A stretch of 35,915 bases of DNA, taken from NCBI RefSeq assembly GCF_017104645.1, contig NZ_JAAGPF010000042.1:1-35915 (forward strand), given 5' to 3'. Position 1 is the stretch's first letter. The number at the start of each line of letters is the position of its first letter. This document shows positions 7,378 through 15,260 of the stretch, piece after piece. Source of the DNA: Burkholderia sp. Ac-20379. GTDB lineage: Bacteria > Pseudomonadota > Gammaproteobacteria > Burkholderiales > Burkholderiaceae. The position numbers and the translations under genes are program-made. The notes beneath the pieces are model-generated. The model was not told the DNA's origin. It worked only from the letters and a program-made list of their open reading frames with translations, and did not search any database.

Positions 7378-8808
7378 TTAGCGGCCGGTTTCCTTCAGGT
7401 ACTGCGTGCGGGCGGCCACGGCGGTGTTCGCGAAATCCGAGAACACGCCGTCGATGCCGGCGCGGTAGGCGTCGAGGTACTCGCCGACCGGGTCGCCCTT
7501 GTACTTGCCGGGCAGGTAGCGCGCTTCGTCGCGGAACGTGTACGAGTGCACGAACAGGCCGGCCTTGTGCGCATCGGCGATCAGGCTGGTCGGTTCGACC
7601 GAGTTCACGTCGGCGAGCGAGCCGGTGTAGGCCGTGCCGTCGGCGTTCTTGTCCTTCCACGGCGTGACCTTCCAGGCGAACACTTGCGGCTTCCACGGGC
7701 CGATGCCGTCGGCGTAGGTCTTGATCTCCGCGAGGCCGGCCGGCGTCAGCATGTCGCCGAACCAGCGCGAATCGCCGTTGACCGTCCAGCTGTACGGGCG
7801 GCCGTCGACGAACGCGTAGTCGTCGTTGGTCTGGTAGATCATCGCGCCGGTCTGGTAGTTGACGCCGTTGCCGTCGATCAGCTGCACCATGCGCGTCTGG
7901 ATCCCGCGCGAGCGGAAGTATTTCAGGCTGGCCGGGTCGAAGCTCTGCAGCAGGATCGGCGCGGTGCGGCTGTTCAGGTTGTTGTCGTTGATGAACTTGA
8001 TGATCGCTTCTTCGAACGGACGCGTGCCGGCCGCGCCGCAGCCGTTGGCGATCGCCTGCTCGTTATTCCAGATCGGGTTCTTCGATTCCGGATAGATCGT
8101 GAAGGTCTTGCCGCTGACGGCCGACTTCGCGCGCGCGATGTCGTACACCTCCTGCATCGTCAGGATCGGGTACTGGCCGTTCAGCGCCGTCGGGCGCACG
8201 TCCTTGGCGTCGTACGTGGTGCCGCGAATCCAGGCCTTCAGCTCGGCCACCGTGAAGTCGGTGATCGACCAGTCGTTGGTGTGATCCTCGCCGTCGACGA
8301 TCAGCGATTTCAGCACCGATTTCGGATCGGCCGGGTCGGTCAGGTCGCTCAGGTAGCTCGACGGGCCGGTGGTGGCGGTGGTGGTCCAGCTGACCGGCAC
8401 GCGCACGCCGGGCACGGTGCGCTTGCGCGCGGCCACGGTGGCGTTGGTCTTGGCCACGTCGGCCACGTTGGTGTTGTCGCTGAGCCAGGGGTTGTGGCGC
8501 GCCACCAGCACGCAATCCTTGGTCAGGTGCAGGTCTTCCTCGAGCGAATCGGCGCCGGCGTTGGCGGCTCCTTCGTAGGACACCTGCGTTTCTTCCGGAT
8601 ACAGGCCCGGCAGGCCGCGGTGGCCGATCACGAGCGGGGCGTTGCCGTCGAGCGTCTTCAATGCGCTCGGCGTGGACGTCTGCGTGGACGCGGCCGGTGC
8701 CGGATCGTCGTCGTTGCCGCACGCGGCCAGGGTGACGCTGGCGACGAGCGCCAGCATCAGACACGAAATACCGGTCCTGGAAAGAGTCATGGTGGTGTTC
8801 TTCTTCAT
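7378..8808 (-). CDS. Glycerophosphodiester phosphodiesterase lipoprotein (GlpQ-like)
   Basis: This encodes a 476-residue protein with lipoprotein signal MLALVASVTLAAC, so the mature Cys is lipidated. The GDPD barrel begins at VIGHRGLPGLYPEET (first catalytic His), then SLEEDLHLTKD (metal ligands) and VARHNPWLSD (second catalytic His). A central ITDFTVAELKAW, YPESKNP and ILLQSFDP follow in the usual barrel order. GlpQ-type enzymes cleave glycerophosphodiesters to glycerol-3-phosphate and an alcohol, scavenging phosphate, carbon or choline from lipid debris. It is longer than E. coli GlpQ (about 358 residues), with an extended linker between the second His and ITDF and insertions near the C-terminus. 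The gene appears monocistronic. Confidence 0.88.
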   Translation of the reverse strand: MKKNTTMTLSRTGISCLMLALVASVTLAACGNDDDPAPAASTQTSTPSALKTLDGNAPLVIGHRGLPGLYPEETQVSYEGAANAGADSLEEDLHLTKDCVLVARHNPWLSDNTNVADVAKTNATVAARKRTVPGVRVPVSWTTTATTGPSSYLSDLTDPADPKSVLKSLIVDGEDHTNDWSITDFTVAELKAWIRGTTYDAKDVRPTALNGQYPILTMQEVYDIARAKSAVSGKTFTIYPESKNPIWNNEQAIANGCGAAGTRPFEEAIIKFINDNNLNSRTAPILLQSFDPASLKYFRSRGIQTRMVQLIDGNGVNYQTGAMIYQTNDDYAFVDGRPYSWTVNGDSRWFGDMLTPAGLAEIKTYADGIGPWKPQVFAWKVTPWKDKNADGTAYTGSLADVNSVEPTSLIADAHKAGLFVHSYTFRDEARYLPGKYKGDPVGEYLDAYRAGIDGVFSDFANTAVAARTQYLKETGR

Positions 8809-9316
8809 CGGTTGGAGTGGTTATCGAACGTCAACACGCGGTTTTGCTGCTACTAAACGGCAATGGGGATTCGGTAAACATTGAAAGCTTAAGGCGCGCA
8901 GTGGTGCGTATTCCTGACAAATGCGTTTTATCGGTGAGTTTTATGTAATTTTTTGAATGCTACGTTTGTAATGTGACAGAACGTCGGAGAAAACGGCGCG
9001 TCCGTGCGGTTGGCCTTTGTGGGTGGGCATCGGCGCATTTCGATGCAGGTGCGCGGCTTTCATTTGTTTCCCGGTGCGAGGCGCGTGTGATTGCATTCGC
9101 CATTCTGGCCTCCGAATGATTGCTTTCGTTTTTATTCGAGTGACATGCGCCTGGCCCGGGCGGCCGATCCGCACGCGCGTCTCGCCATGCGAAGCCGAGC
9201 GGGCGCCTGGCCGTCAGGGCGCCGGATCGATGAAATAATCGCGGTCGCTTCTTGACCGGACACGCCAGGCCTTGAAATCGACGGACTTTCGCGGCCGCCT
9301 TGCGCGGTCGTCATGC
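8809..9316. other. Divergent intergenic region, glycerophosphodiesterase / hydrolase
   Basis: No credible gene is seen. 8850-8975 is clearly more AT-rich than its surroundings and probably carries the minus-strand promoter of the glycerophosphodiesterase gene. The rest is ordinary composition with no clear motif. Confidence 0.5.
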
Positions 9317-10234
9317 ATGCGCGGCCTGCGCCGCCTGAACCGGATCGCGTTGGGCGCGGCGGCGCTCGCGATCGGCATTGCCGCGTGCGCCGATCCGCGC
9401 ATTGCGAACGCCGCCGGCCTTGCCGCCAACCCGCCGCCGCTCGCCACGCAACTCGGCGAACAGGTCGTGATGCTGCCGGTGCCCGGCAACGGTGCGATCG
9501 TTCAGTTGCAAACCACGCTGTTCAAGCCGCCCGGCCCGGGGCCGTTCCCGCTGGTCGTGCTCAATCACGGCAAGGATCCCGGCGATGCGAGCCGGCAGCC
9601 GCGCTCGCGGCATCTGCGCGTGGCGGCGGTGTTCGTGCGGCGCGGTTATGCGGTGGCGATTCCGATGCGGGAAGGGTTTGCCGGCTCGGGCGGCTTCTAT
9701 CACGGCGATCGTTGCGACAGCCGCCGCCACGGCATCGACGAGGCCGCCGACGTGGCCGGCGCGATCGCGGCGCTCGGTGCGCTGCCCTTCGTCGACCGCT
9801 CGCGGATCGTGGTCGCGGGCCAGTCCGACGGCGGGCTGGCCACCATCGCGTTCGGCGCGCGGCCGGTGCCGGGCGTGCGCGGGCTGATCAATTTTTCGGG
9901 CGGCGTGCGCAAGGCGGCGTGCCCGGATTGGGACGACACGCTGGTGACGGCCTATGCGAGCTATGGCCGCGTGGCGCGCTATCCGTCGCTCTGGTTCTAC
10001 GGCGATAACGATGCGTTGTTTCCGCAACCGTTGCCGCGGCGCATGTTCGACGCCTACTTCGCGCAGGCGCATGGGCCGGCCGCCGACGCGCGCTTCGTGG
10101 ATGTCGGCGTGTTCGGCCGGAGTTCGCACGACTTCTTCGATACCCCGGCCGGCGTGGCGATCTGGCTGCCGCAGGTTGCGGCGTTCTTCCGCGCGCTCGG
10201 CCTGCCGTTCGAGCCGGCCGGCGCGCGGCGCTGA
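9317..10234 (+). CDS. Exported alpha/beta hydrolase (dienelactone hydrolase/peptidase-like)
   Basis: From ATG at 9317 the product has 305 residues; a TTG at 9272 would add 15. The ATG start leaves a clean signal peptide (RRLNRIALGAAALAIGIAAC), though neither start has a strong ribosome site. Landmarks: VVLNHGKDPG (oxyanion region), GQSDGG (nucleophile Ser), a GDND acid and SSHDFF (His). A cluster of Cys/His around FYHGDRCDSRRHG lies between strands. The Cys in GIAAC could instead be a lipobox, but the surrounding residues fit poorly. The substrate is unknown. It ends immediately before the convergent cusF-like stop codon, with no gap between them. Confidence 0.75.
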   Translation: MRGLRRLNRIALGAAALAIGIAACADPRIANAAGLAANPPPLATQLGEQVVMLPVPGNGAIVQLQTTLFKPPGPGPFPLVVLNHGKDPGDASRQPRSRHLRVAAVFVRRGYAVAIPMREGFAGSGGFYHGDRCDSRRHGIDEAADVAGAIAALGALPFVDRSRIVVAGQSDGGLATIAFGARPVPGVRGLINFSGGVRKAACPDWDDTLVTAYASYGRVARYPSLWFYGDNDALFPQPLPRRMFDAYFAQAHGPAADARFVDVGVFGRSSHDFFDTPAGVAIWLPQVAAFFRALGLPFEPAGARR

Positions 10235-10585
10235 TCAGGACGGATCGTCGAGCTTCACGATCGTCAACGTGCCGTTCAGGTTCTCGACGCGCACGCGAAC
10301 CTTGTCGCCGGCATGCACATGCTGCGCCATGTCGGCGGTGCCGGCCTTGTAGGCCATCGTCATCGCCGGCATGCCGATGTTGGCGAGCGTGCCGTGCTTC
10401 AGCGTGATCATGCCGGTGGCGGGGTCCACCTTGCGCACCACGGCGTCGGTCAGCCCGTCGTCGGCTTGCGCGCCGGCGGGGGCGGTCATCGTCATGCCGG
10501 CCATGTCGCCGGCGAAAGCCGGCGCGGCGGCCAAGCCCGCGATGGCGGCGAACAGGAGGGCGGATCGGGCGTACAGCGTATTCAT
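10235..10585 (-). CDS. CusF-like periplasmic copper/silver-binding protein
   Basis: This encodes a 116-residue protein with signal peptide ending in APAFA, then a small OB-fold domain. The start at 10585 has CGGAGCC about eight bases upstream. The metal site of CusF (His36, Trp44, Met47, Met49 in E. coli) is matched by KHG and MPAMTM; the Trp position is Met here, as in many homologues. A short Met-rich stretch (GDMAGMTMT) follows the signal peptide. CusF passes Cu(I)/Ag(I) to the CusCBA efflux pump. No pump genes are present in the window. It is 122 bp downstream of a Met/His-rich protein gene in the same direction, probably one operon for copper handling. Confidence 0.85.
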   Translation of the reverse strand: MNTLYARSALLFAAIAGLAAAPAFAGDMAGMTMTAPAGAQADDGLTDAVVRKVDPATGMITLKHGTLANIGMPAMTMAYKAGTADMAQHVHAGDKVRVRVENLNGTLTIVKLDDPS

Positions 10586-10707
10586 GGTCAGGCTCCGTCT
10601 GAAACGAATCGGGAATGAAATCGGCGCGCGCCGGGGCGGCCGGCATGCGCATGGCAGGCAGCGACGCGGCGGCGCGGTTGAGCGGGTAGATCGAGGGCGG
10701 CGGAACG

Positions 10708-11106
10708 TCAGGCGGCGCGCGGTGGCCGCCACAGCCTGTTCGGGTCGCGCACGGCGAGCGTGGCGGCGTAATGGAAGCGAACCGGGAGGATCAGCACGGC
10801 GGGGCGGCGCACTTCGGCGAGCACGGCCGGGTGATGGAGGCTGCCGAACTGGCATTGCGCCGACATCCGGCAGCCGTGGTCGCAGGCGTTCCGCTTGCCG
10901 GGCGGCAGCGCGGTCATGCCGTCGCAATCGGATATGCCCGATATGCCGGCCATGTCCGGCATCGGGCCGGCGTGCGGCGGCATCGCGCCTTGCATCGCAT
11001 GCCCGTCGTGCATCGGGCAGGCGCCCGTCAGCCCGCTCGCGGCCAGCGCGTCGAGCGGCAGCGCGATGCAAAGCAGCAGGACGAGCAGGGTTCGGAGCAG
11101 TCGCAT
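10708..11106 (-). CDS. Met/His/Cys-rich exported protein, probable copper-associated
   Basis: This encodes a 132-residue protein. ATG at 11106 gives signal peptide MRLLRTLLVLLLCIALPLDALAA. The mature protein has a metal-ligand-rich region of about 60 residues: CPMHDGHAMQGAMPPH, MPDMAG, DCDGM and ACDHGCRMSAQC. The C-terminus, RLWRPPRAA, resembles the RPP ending of DUF2946/CopL-like small proteins found next to copper efflux genes. These features, together with the downstream cusF-like gene, suggest a periplasmic copper buffer. The family assignment is from general resemblance only. Confidence 0.65.
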   Translation of the reverse strand: MRLLRTLLVLLLCIALPLDALAASGLTGACPMHDGHAMQGAMPPHAGPMPDMAGISGISDCDGMTALPPGKRNACDHGCRMSAQCQFGSLHHPAVLAEVRRPAVLILPVRFHYAATLAVRDPNRLWRPPRAA

Positions 11107-11400
11107 GGGCTCGAGTATAGCGGCGCGGGCGCGGGAAAAAATTGCGGGGCGGCGCACGTGCGGCGATGTTCCGGCTTTTCCGTGCATGTCACGTTACACC
11201 GATGAAACAAAGCGCCCATCGCGGCCGCCGCATGTGCGGCCGAGCGCACGTTGGCGCTTCGCGCGGAGCCTTATGCTGATTGGACTTGCCGGACATCGCG
11301 CGGCGCGCGGGCAGGCGTGCCTCAAGCTGGTACGAATTCTGCTGATGGAAGGCATGAGCGCGCCGCACGGCGCCCCGTCAAACGCAGAACGGAACGAATC

Positions 11401-11727
11401 ATGAATACGCTGCCGAACCAGTCCGACGCCCAATTCCAGGCTTTCCTGACGAAGCTGCTGGCCCAGCCGCAGCCGGTCGAATGGGGCGAGAAGCAACGGA
11501 TCGAACTCGATATGGCGCGCACGCTGTCGACGAACATGCTGCGCGTGGCGGAACGGTTGCACGCGCAACCGGGCGATACCGAAAGCTGGCTGACGCTCTA
11601 TCGCTACGGCCGGGCGCTCGATTTCATTCTTACGTCGCTGGCGGCCTGCCGCGATATTCACCCGCGCACGCTGCGCACGATCCTGAAGCTGGCGCGCTTC
11701 GAGGTGGATGCGAACTACCCCGAGTAA
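11401..11727 (+). CDS. Conserved-type hypothetical protein, 108 aa
   Basis: Not recognised. ATG at 11401 is chosen because the upstream in-frame extension is Arg/Ala-rich and not protein-like. The product is soluble and predicted largely helical (FQAFLTKLLAQ, KQRIELDMARTL, MLRVAERLHAQ, LKLARFEVDANYPE), with no signal peptide, membrane segment or Cys cluster. Codon use is like the neighbours. It is followed by a short hairpin and a convergent small gene. Confidence 0.7.
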   Translation: MNTLPNQSDAQFQAFLTKLLAQPQPVEWGEKQRIELDMARTLSTNMLRVAERLHAQPGDTESWLTLYRYGRALDFILTSLAACRDIHPRTLRTILKLARFEVDANYPE

Positions 11728-11746
11728 GCGGGCCGTGGCGGCCCGC
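11728..11746. terminator. Hairpin between convergent small genes
   Basis: GCGGGCC, loop GTGGC, GGCCCGC begins directly after the stop codon of the 108-residue gene. It lies 9 bp from the end of the convergent 60-residue gene. A shared terminator is inferred; T tracts are weak. Confidence 0.5.
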
Positions 11747-11754
11747 CGGGTTGC

Positions 11755-11937
11755 TTAGTTGTACCCGAGAATCGCGCTGGTCGCGATGTCGGGACGGTCG
11801 CCGGTGTGGGACGCCAGCGCGCAGGTCGGATTCTGCAGCGCGGCCCGATACGACGTGAAGGCGGGCGCCGTGCGGGCGGCCGGTTCCGGCTTGGCGGCGG
11901 GGGCGGAATCGCGGTCGAGCGGCGGGAAGGCGAACAT
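11755..11937 (-). CDS. Small hypothetical protein, 60 aa
   Basis: Not recognised. ATG at 11937 is preceded by GGAGA eight bases upstream, a good ribosome site. The product is short, with no membrane segment. It is rich in Ala and Pro (SAPAAKPEPAARTAPAF) and ends in DIATSAILGYN. The upstream region carries the perfect FNR/ANR-type site at 12092-12105, 155 bp away. It may be a real small protein; conservation would decide. Confidence 0.5.
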   Translation of the reverse strand: MFAFPPLDRDSAPAAKPEPAARTAPAFTSYRAALQNPTCALASHTGDRPDIATSAILGYN

Positions 11938-12308
11938 CGTGGTGTCTCCGGTGCGGGCGGTATGGAATGGCGCCCACTATCCCAGAACCGCCGCCCGCGA
12001 CCAAGCGAGTAATTTTTATTCGAGCCTTCAGATTTTCTGATCGCAACGCTTGCGACCCTCCAATCGCGGTCTTTTTGTGCTCACCTAACAATTGATTTAG
12101 ATCAATTTTCAGCGGTCGGCCCGATTGCGCAATCCCGGCGCGATGGATTTACTGAGAGGTCGCCCCGCCGCAACCGGCATACCGGCCGGTATGGGGCGCC
12201 ATTCCGAGGGGCGGAGGGGCGCCGGCGCATTGGGCAGGAATCCATACGATGCGCCAGCAGCCCCGTTCGCGCGATAGCGGAGCCACAAATCCATAATCGA
12301 GGCCAGCG
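11938..12308. other. Divergent intergenic region with AT-rich core
   Basis: There is no convincing gene, although long shadow frames cross it. 12010-12110 is AT-rich for this genome and contains the FNR/ANR-type palindrome. It separates two small unknown genes transcribed outward. Confidence 0.5.
12092..12105. promoter_or_regulatory. FNR/ANR/DNR-type binding site
   Basis: TTGATTTAGATCAA is an exact match to the TTGAT-N4-ATCAA consensus of FNR/ANR-type oxygen sensors, and the symmetry extends to AATTGAT / ATCAATT (12090-12107). It lies in the divergent region between the 60-residue gene and the 91-residue gene, 155 and 203 bp from their starts. Regulation by oxygen limitation is inferred. Confidence 0.7.
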
Positions 12309-12584
12309 ATGAGAGGCATGACGGGGTACAAACTGAAGCTGCGGATCCAGGATCGTTTCCAGCAGTTGGGCGACAACTTGCCGGCGTCGCTCGACGACGC
12401 CGAAGCCCGCGACCGCGTGGTCGCCAAGACCCGAGCGCTCGGGCAGGGCTTTTTCGACATGTCCGAAGACGAATATCACGAGTGGGCGGGCCTGCTGCCC
12501 GAAGACGAATTCGTCGAACTGATCGCGCTGATGATCTCGCTCGCCACCGAGCCGGCCGCCGCGCCGGCCGCGCTGGCGCGATGA
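12309..12584 (+). CDS. Small acidic hypothetical protein, 91 aa
   Basis: Not recognised. ATG at 12309 has CGAGG about eight bases upstream; a second ATG three codons on (12318) is possible. The protein is acidic and helical (LPASLDDAEARDRVVAKTRALG, FFDMSEDEYHEWAGLLPEDEFVELIALMISL), with an Ala-rich tail and no signal peptide. The 5' leader from the FNR/ANR-type site would be long. A strong terminator follows at once. Confidence 0.65.
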   Translation: MRGMTGYKLKLRIQDRFQQLGDNLPASLDDAEARDRVVAKTRALGQGFFDMSEDEYHEWAGLLPEDEFVELIALMISLATEPAAAPAALAR

Positions 12585-12600
12585 CGGCCTGACGGCGTCG

Positions 12601-12630
12601 CGGCGGGCCATCGCGGCCCGCCGTCGTTTT
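12601..12630 (+). terminator. Intrinsic terminator of the 91-aa gene
   Basis: A 9-bp perfect stem CGGCGGGCC / GGCCCGCCG with loop ATCGC is followed by TCGTTTT, placed 16 bp after the stop codon. Confidence 0.8.
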
Positions 12631-12643
12631 CTCCTTCCATGAA

Positions 12644-12677
12644 AAACGGGGTGGCGCGATAACGCGCCACCCCGTTT
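12644..12677 (-). terminator. Intrinsic terminator of the PraB-like gene
   Basis: A 15-bp perfect stem (AAACGGGGTGGCGCG / CGCGCCACCCCGTTT) has a 4-base loop. On the minus strand it runs into TTTTTC. It lies about 30 bp after the PraB-like stop codon and faces the terminator at 12601-12630. Confidence 0.85.
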
Positions 12678-12708
12678 CGTTACGGCATGCCAAATGCCGA
12701 CGCGCCGC

Positions 12709-13212
12709 TTATTGCACGTTGAAGGCCGGCGAGGTGGTGACGGTGCCGGTCACCGTGCAGTTCGGCGTCAGCACCGCGTTGTTGAACGTCAGCGACGACG
12801 CCGTGTTGTTCCAGACGGTCACCACCGAGCTCGGGCCGCAGGTGCCGAGCAGCGATGCGCTGACCTGCGCATTGTTGATCGTCAATTGCGTCGGCGTGTC
12901 GGCCTGGCCCGTCCACGGGTTCATGCTGGTTGCGCTGCCGGTGATCAGCGAGCAGAGGCCGCCGCCCGCGAACGTCGTCGACGTGATGTTGACGATGCCG
13001 GTGGAGGTGATGGTGCCGTTGAAGGTGGCGGTGCAACTGGTATTGATCGCGCCTTTCGATAGCGTGGTGCTGCCGGTGGCCGAGAACGGTTCGCCGTTGG
13101 GATTCATCGGGTTGCCGTTGGCCAGCGACACCGTGACGGCGAGAGCCGGCGCGGCCAGCGCCGACGAAACAGCGAGTGCAACGACAAGGGAAGCCACTTT
13201 TCGAATAGTCAT
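12709..13212 (-). CDS. PraB-like secreted surface protein (alkane oxidation activator family)
   Basis: This encodes a 167-residue protein. ATG at 13212 has GAGG nine bases upstream, and upstream in-frame sequence is not protein-like. The signal peptide is MTIRKVASLVVALAVSSALA, cleaved near APALA. The mature protein is Thr/Ser/Asn-rich and beta-strand-like: FSATGSTTLSKGAINTSCTATFNG, then GGGLCSLITG, MNPWTGQA, LLGTCG and CTVTGTVTTSPAF. The paired Cys and the 'FNG...GTLTTSP' ending match what I recall of Pseudomonas PraB, a secreted protein linked to growth on hexadecane and to biofilm. The assignment is from memory of the pattern. It has its own terminator and is probably monocistronic. Confidence 0.65.
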   Translation of the reverse strand: MTIRKVASLVVALAVSSALAAPALAVTVSLANGNPMNPNGEPFSATGSTTLSKGAINTSCTATFNGTITSTGIVNITSTTFAGGGLCSLITGSATSMNPWTGQADTPTQLTINNAQVSASLLGTCGPSSVVTVWNNTASSLTFNNAVLTPNCTVTGTVTTSPAFNVQ

Positions 13213-13407
13213 GATGCGTGCCTCAATTGACGAATGGCGGCGAACCGCCGTGGGTAAGCGCAACGCTGGCGGCCCTCCGCCTCCCGTGTCGCGCGTGAAA
13301 CCGGGCGCCCCCTCAGGCTCGCCCGGCTGAAACCGCACCCCCGCAGGTCGGGCTGGCTCGTTCGCCGTCCGTGCGATGCACGGCCCTGCGTCTCTCAGGT
13401 TCTAGTG

Positions 13408-13430
13408 AATCAATAGGTATCCTATTGATT
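13408..13430. repeat. AT-rich inverted repeat upstream of the PraB-like gene
   Basis: AATCAATAGG, spacer TAT, CCTATTGATT: a perfect 10-bp inverted repeat in otherwise GC-rich DNA, about 195 bp upstream of the PraB-like start. It is a candidate operator. The orientation of the half-sites is not that of an FNR box. Confidence 0.5.
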
Positions 13431-13443
13431 TGACCGGCTGCAA

Positions 13444-13472
13444 GACCGGCGGCAGGAATGCTGCCGCCGGTC
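13444..13472 (-). terminator. Hairpin terminator of the DUF2957 gene
   Basis: A 12-bp perfect stem GACCGGCGGCAG / CTGCCGCCGGTC with loop GAATG lies 37 bp past the stop codon of the DUF2957 gene. No strong T tract follows. Confidence 0.6.
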
Positions 13473-13509
13473 GTTGCCGCCTTGCTGCCTGTAGCAGTGT
13501 GGAACTGCC

Positions 13510-15120
13510 TTACTGAACGAACGCGCCTACCGTGAAGAACGGGTTGTATTGGCTGTTGTTCACCACCATCGCGTAGACCTCGCCCACCTTGATCGCCCAG
13601 CCGGTGTCGCCCTTGTGGAAGATCGCAACCGGCCCGCTGCTGTTGGCGGCGTTGAAGTCCTGCAGCGCGGTCACGCCGACCAGGCCCGGGGTGGCCTGCG
13701 TGTAGTCGAGCGAGAACGTGCTGGTGCCGGTCGAGGTTTGCGGATCGATGAAGCCGGCCGTTGCGCCGCTGAACAGCGTGGACGTGTAGTTCGCCGCGAG
13801 CGTCGAGACGGACGTGTTGTCCAGGCAGTTGCCGGCCGTCGGCTCGAAGAACGTGCCGCTGAAGACGCCCGGCAGGTTCGGATGCGCCTTCGACGCGTTG
13901 AAGCTCGAGTCGCCCACCGCCGGTGCGCCGGAGTTGCCCGCGTTCGCCACGATGCCGCACGCCGACGCGCTGGTCGCGCCGATGTAGCCGCCCGTGAACG
14001 AATTCGCGGCCACGGCCGTGGCCGGCGCCAGGGCGGAAATGCCGATTTCCGCATCGGCCACCGTGTTCAGCAGCGCTGCCGGATCCGACGGCACGAACGC
14101 CTGCCCGACGCGAATCACGATCGGAATCAGCGCGCCGCGCAGCTTGCCGACGATCATGATCCCCTGCGCCTGGCTCGGCGCGAGCAGCACGATCGGCTGG
14201 CCCTGGCCCGCACTCGGATACGGCGAGCTGGCCGAGGTGGGCTTGCTGACGAACACGTTGTCGGCCGAGCCGTCGGTGTTGGTGCGCAGCGTCCACGGTG
14301 TACCGGTGGTGCGGCACGAGTAGTCGCTGCCCGAGGTGATGGTGCACGACCCGTCGCCGTTCAGCGTCTCGTTCCAGTTGATGACGTCCGGCTGCCAGCC
14401 TTGCGGCTTGGCCGTCTGATACGACGTGCCGGTCGGCGACAGATGGATGCCGAGCTCGTTGTAGTTGCCCGCGACCTTGGTGAAATCGGTTTCCGTGTCG
14501 GTGAAGCCGATGAACGGGAAGAAGTCGAACGTGCGCGACGGCACGGCGCCGAGGTTGCCGAGCAGTGCGACGCCGTCGAATTCGATGGTCGCGCCCGGAA
14601 TCCCGCCGCCCACCACGCCGTTGCCGACGAACAGCATCGGCGGATCGGCGGGGTTGATCGCCACGGAGTACGAACCGTCGGCCGACGCGCCGTTGTCGAG
14701 CACGAACGCGCAGCGGTTCTGTTCGGCCGTCGGCAGCGTGGTGGCGCGGTGGAACGTGCCGGTGATGGTCTGCCCGGCGCGCGTGGTGTTGACCTGGCCG
14801 GCGCTGGTCGGCACCGACGACAGCACGAACCGCATCTGATAGGTGAGCTTGGTCGAATCGAACTGCAGCTTCACGTATTCGCCGCTGCCCGAGCCGCCGG
14901 TGTAGACGGTGGTGTAGTCGAGCGAATCGGGGCAGAGCTTGTTGGTGACGGTGGTGGTGGTGGTCGAGCCACTGGCGGGGCAACTGCTGCCCGAGCATTG
15001 CGGGACCTGGATCGCGGCCGGTGGATCGCCGCCGTCGCCGCCGCCACAACCGGCGAAGAACGGTATCGCGAGCACGAAACAGGACAGCAGCGCGGTGCGC
15101 GGCTTGGTGATACGGAACAT
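13510..15120 (-). CDS. DUF2957-like lipoprotein
   Basis: This encodes a 536-residue protein. ATG at 15120 is preceded by AAGGAGGGGGT, an exceptionally strong ribosome site, which rules out the longer open frame. The N-terminus ends in AIPFFAGC, a lipobox, followed by GGGDGGDPP. The mature region has the pattern CSGSSCPASG and then a long Ser/Thr/Gly-rich beta-type sequence with paired Cys. It has no enzyme motif that I recognise. The overall character matches DUF2957 lipoproteins of Burkholderia, whose function is unknown; the assignment rests on memory. Its location is probably the outer membrane or cell surface. It is separated from the PraB-like gene by a hairpin, so the two are likely separate transcripts. 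Confidence 0.65.
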   Translation of the reverse strand: MFRITKPRTALLSCFVLAIPFFAGCGGGDGGDPPAAIQVPQCSGSSCPASGSTTTTTVTNKLCPDSLDYTTVYTGGSGSGEYVKLQFDSTKLTYQMRFVLSSVPTSAGQVNTTRAGQTITGTFHRATTLPTAEQNRCAFVLDNGASADGSYSVAINPADPPMLFVGNGVVGGGIPGATIEFDGVALLGNLGAVPSRTFDFFPFIGFTDTETDFTKVAGNYNELGIHLSPTGTSYQTAKPQGWQPDVINWNETLNGDGSCTITSGSDYSCRTTGTPWTLRTNTDGSADNVFVSKPTSASSPYPSAGQGQPIVLLAPSQAQGIMIVGKLRGALIPIVIRVGQAFVPSDPAALLNTVADAEIGISALAPATAVAANSFTGGYIGATSASACGIVANAGNSGAPAVGDSSFNASKAHPNLPGVFSGTFFEPTAGNCLDNTSVSTLAANYTSTLFSGATAGFIDPQTSTGTSTFSLDYTQATPGLVGVTALQDFNAANSSGPVAIFHKGDTGWAIKVGEVYAMVVNNSQYNPFFTVGAFVQ

Positions 15121-15218
15121 ACCCCCTCCTTGTTGATGATTCCGGGTGTCTCGACGTCGATCGGGGCGCGGGCCTTGGAATGACCCGTCGGTGCGGCGGT
15201 TCGATCGACGATGTCCGG

Positions 15219-15260
15219 GCGCGATCGCCGGCACGGGCAGTGCCGTGCCGGCGATCGCGC
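15219..15260. repeat. Long perfect inverted repeat, 18-bp arms
   Basis: The left arm GCGCGATCGCCGGCACGG is the exact reverse complement of the right arm, with a 6-base centre GCAGTG. It starts 99 bp upstream of the DUF2957 gene. It has no T tract on either strand, so a simple intrinsic terminator is not evident. Confidence 0.7.

Noticed and set aside
8973-8979. Possible Pho-box half-site (CTGTCAC on the minus strand) upstream of the glycerophosphodiesterase gene
   Set aside because: Only one half-site matches; the second, 11 bp on, is not recognisable.
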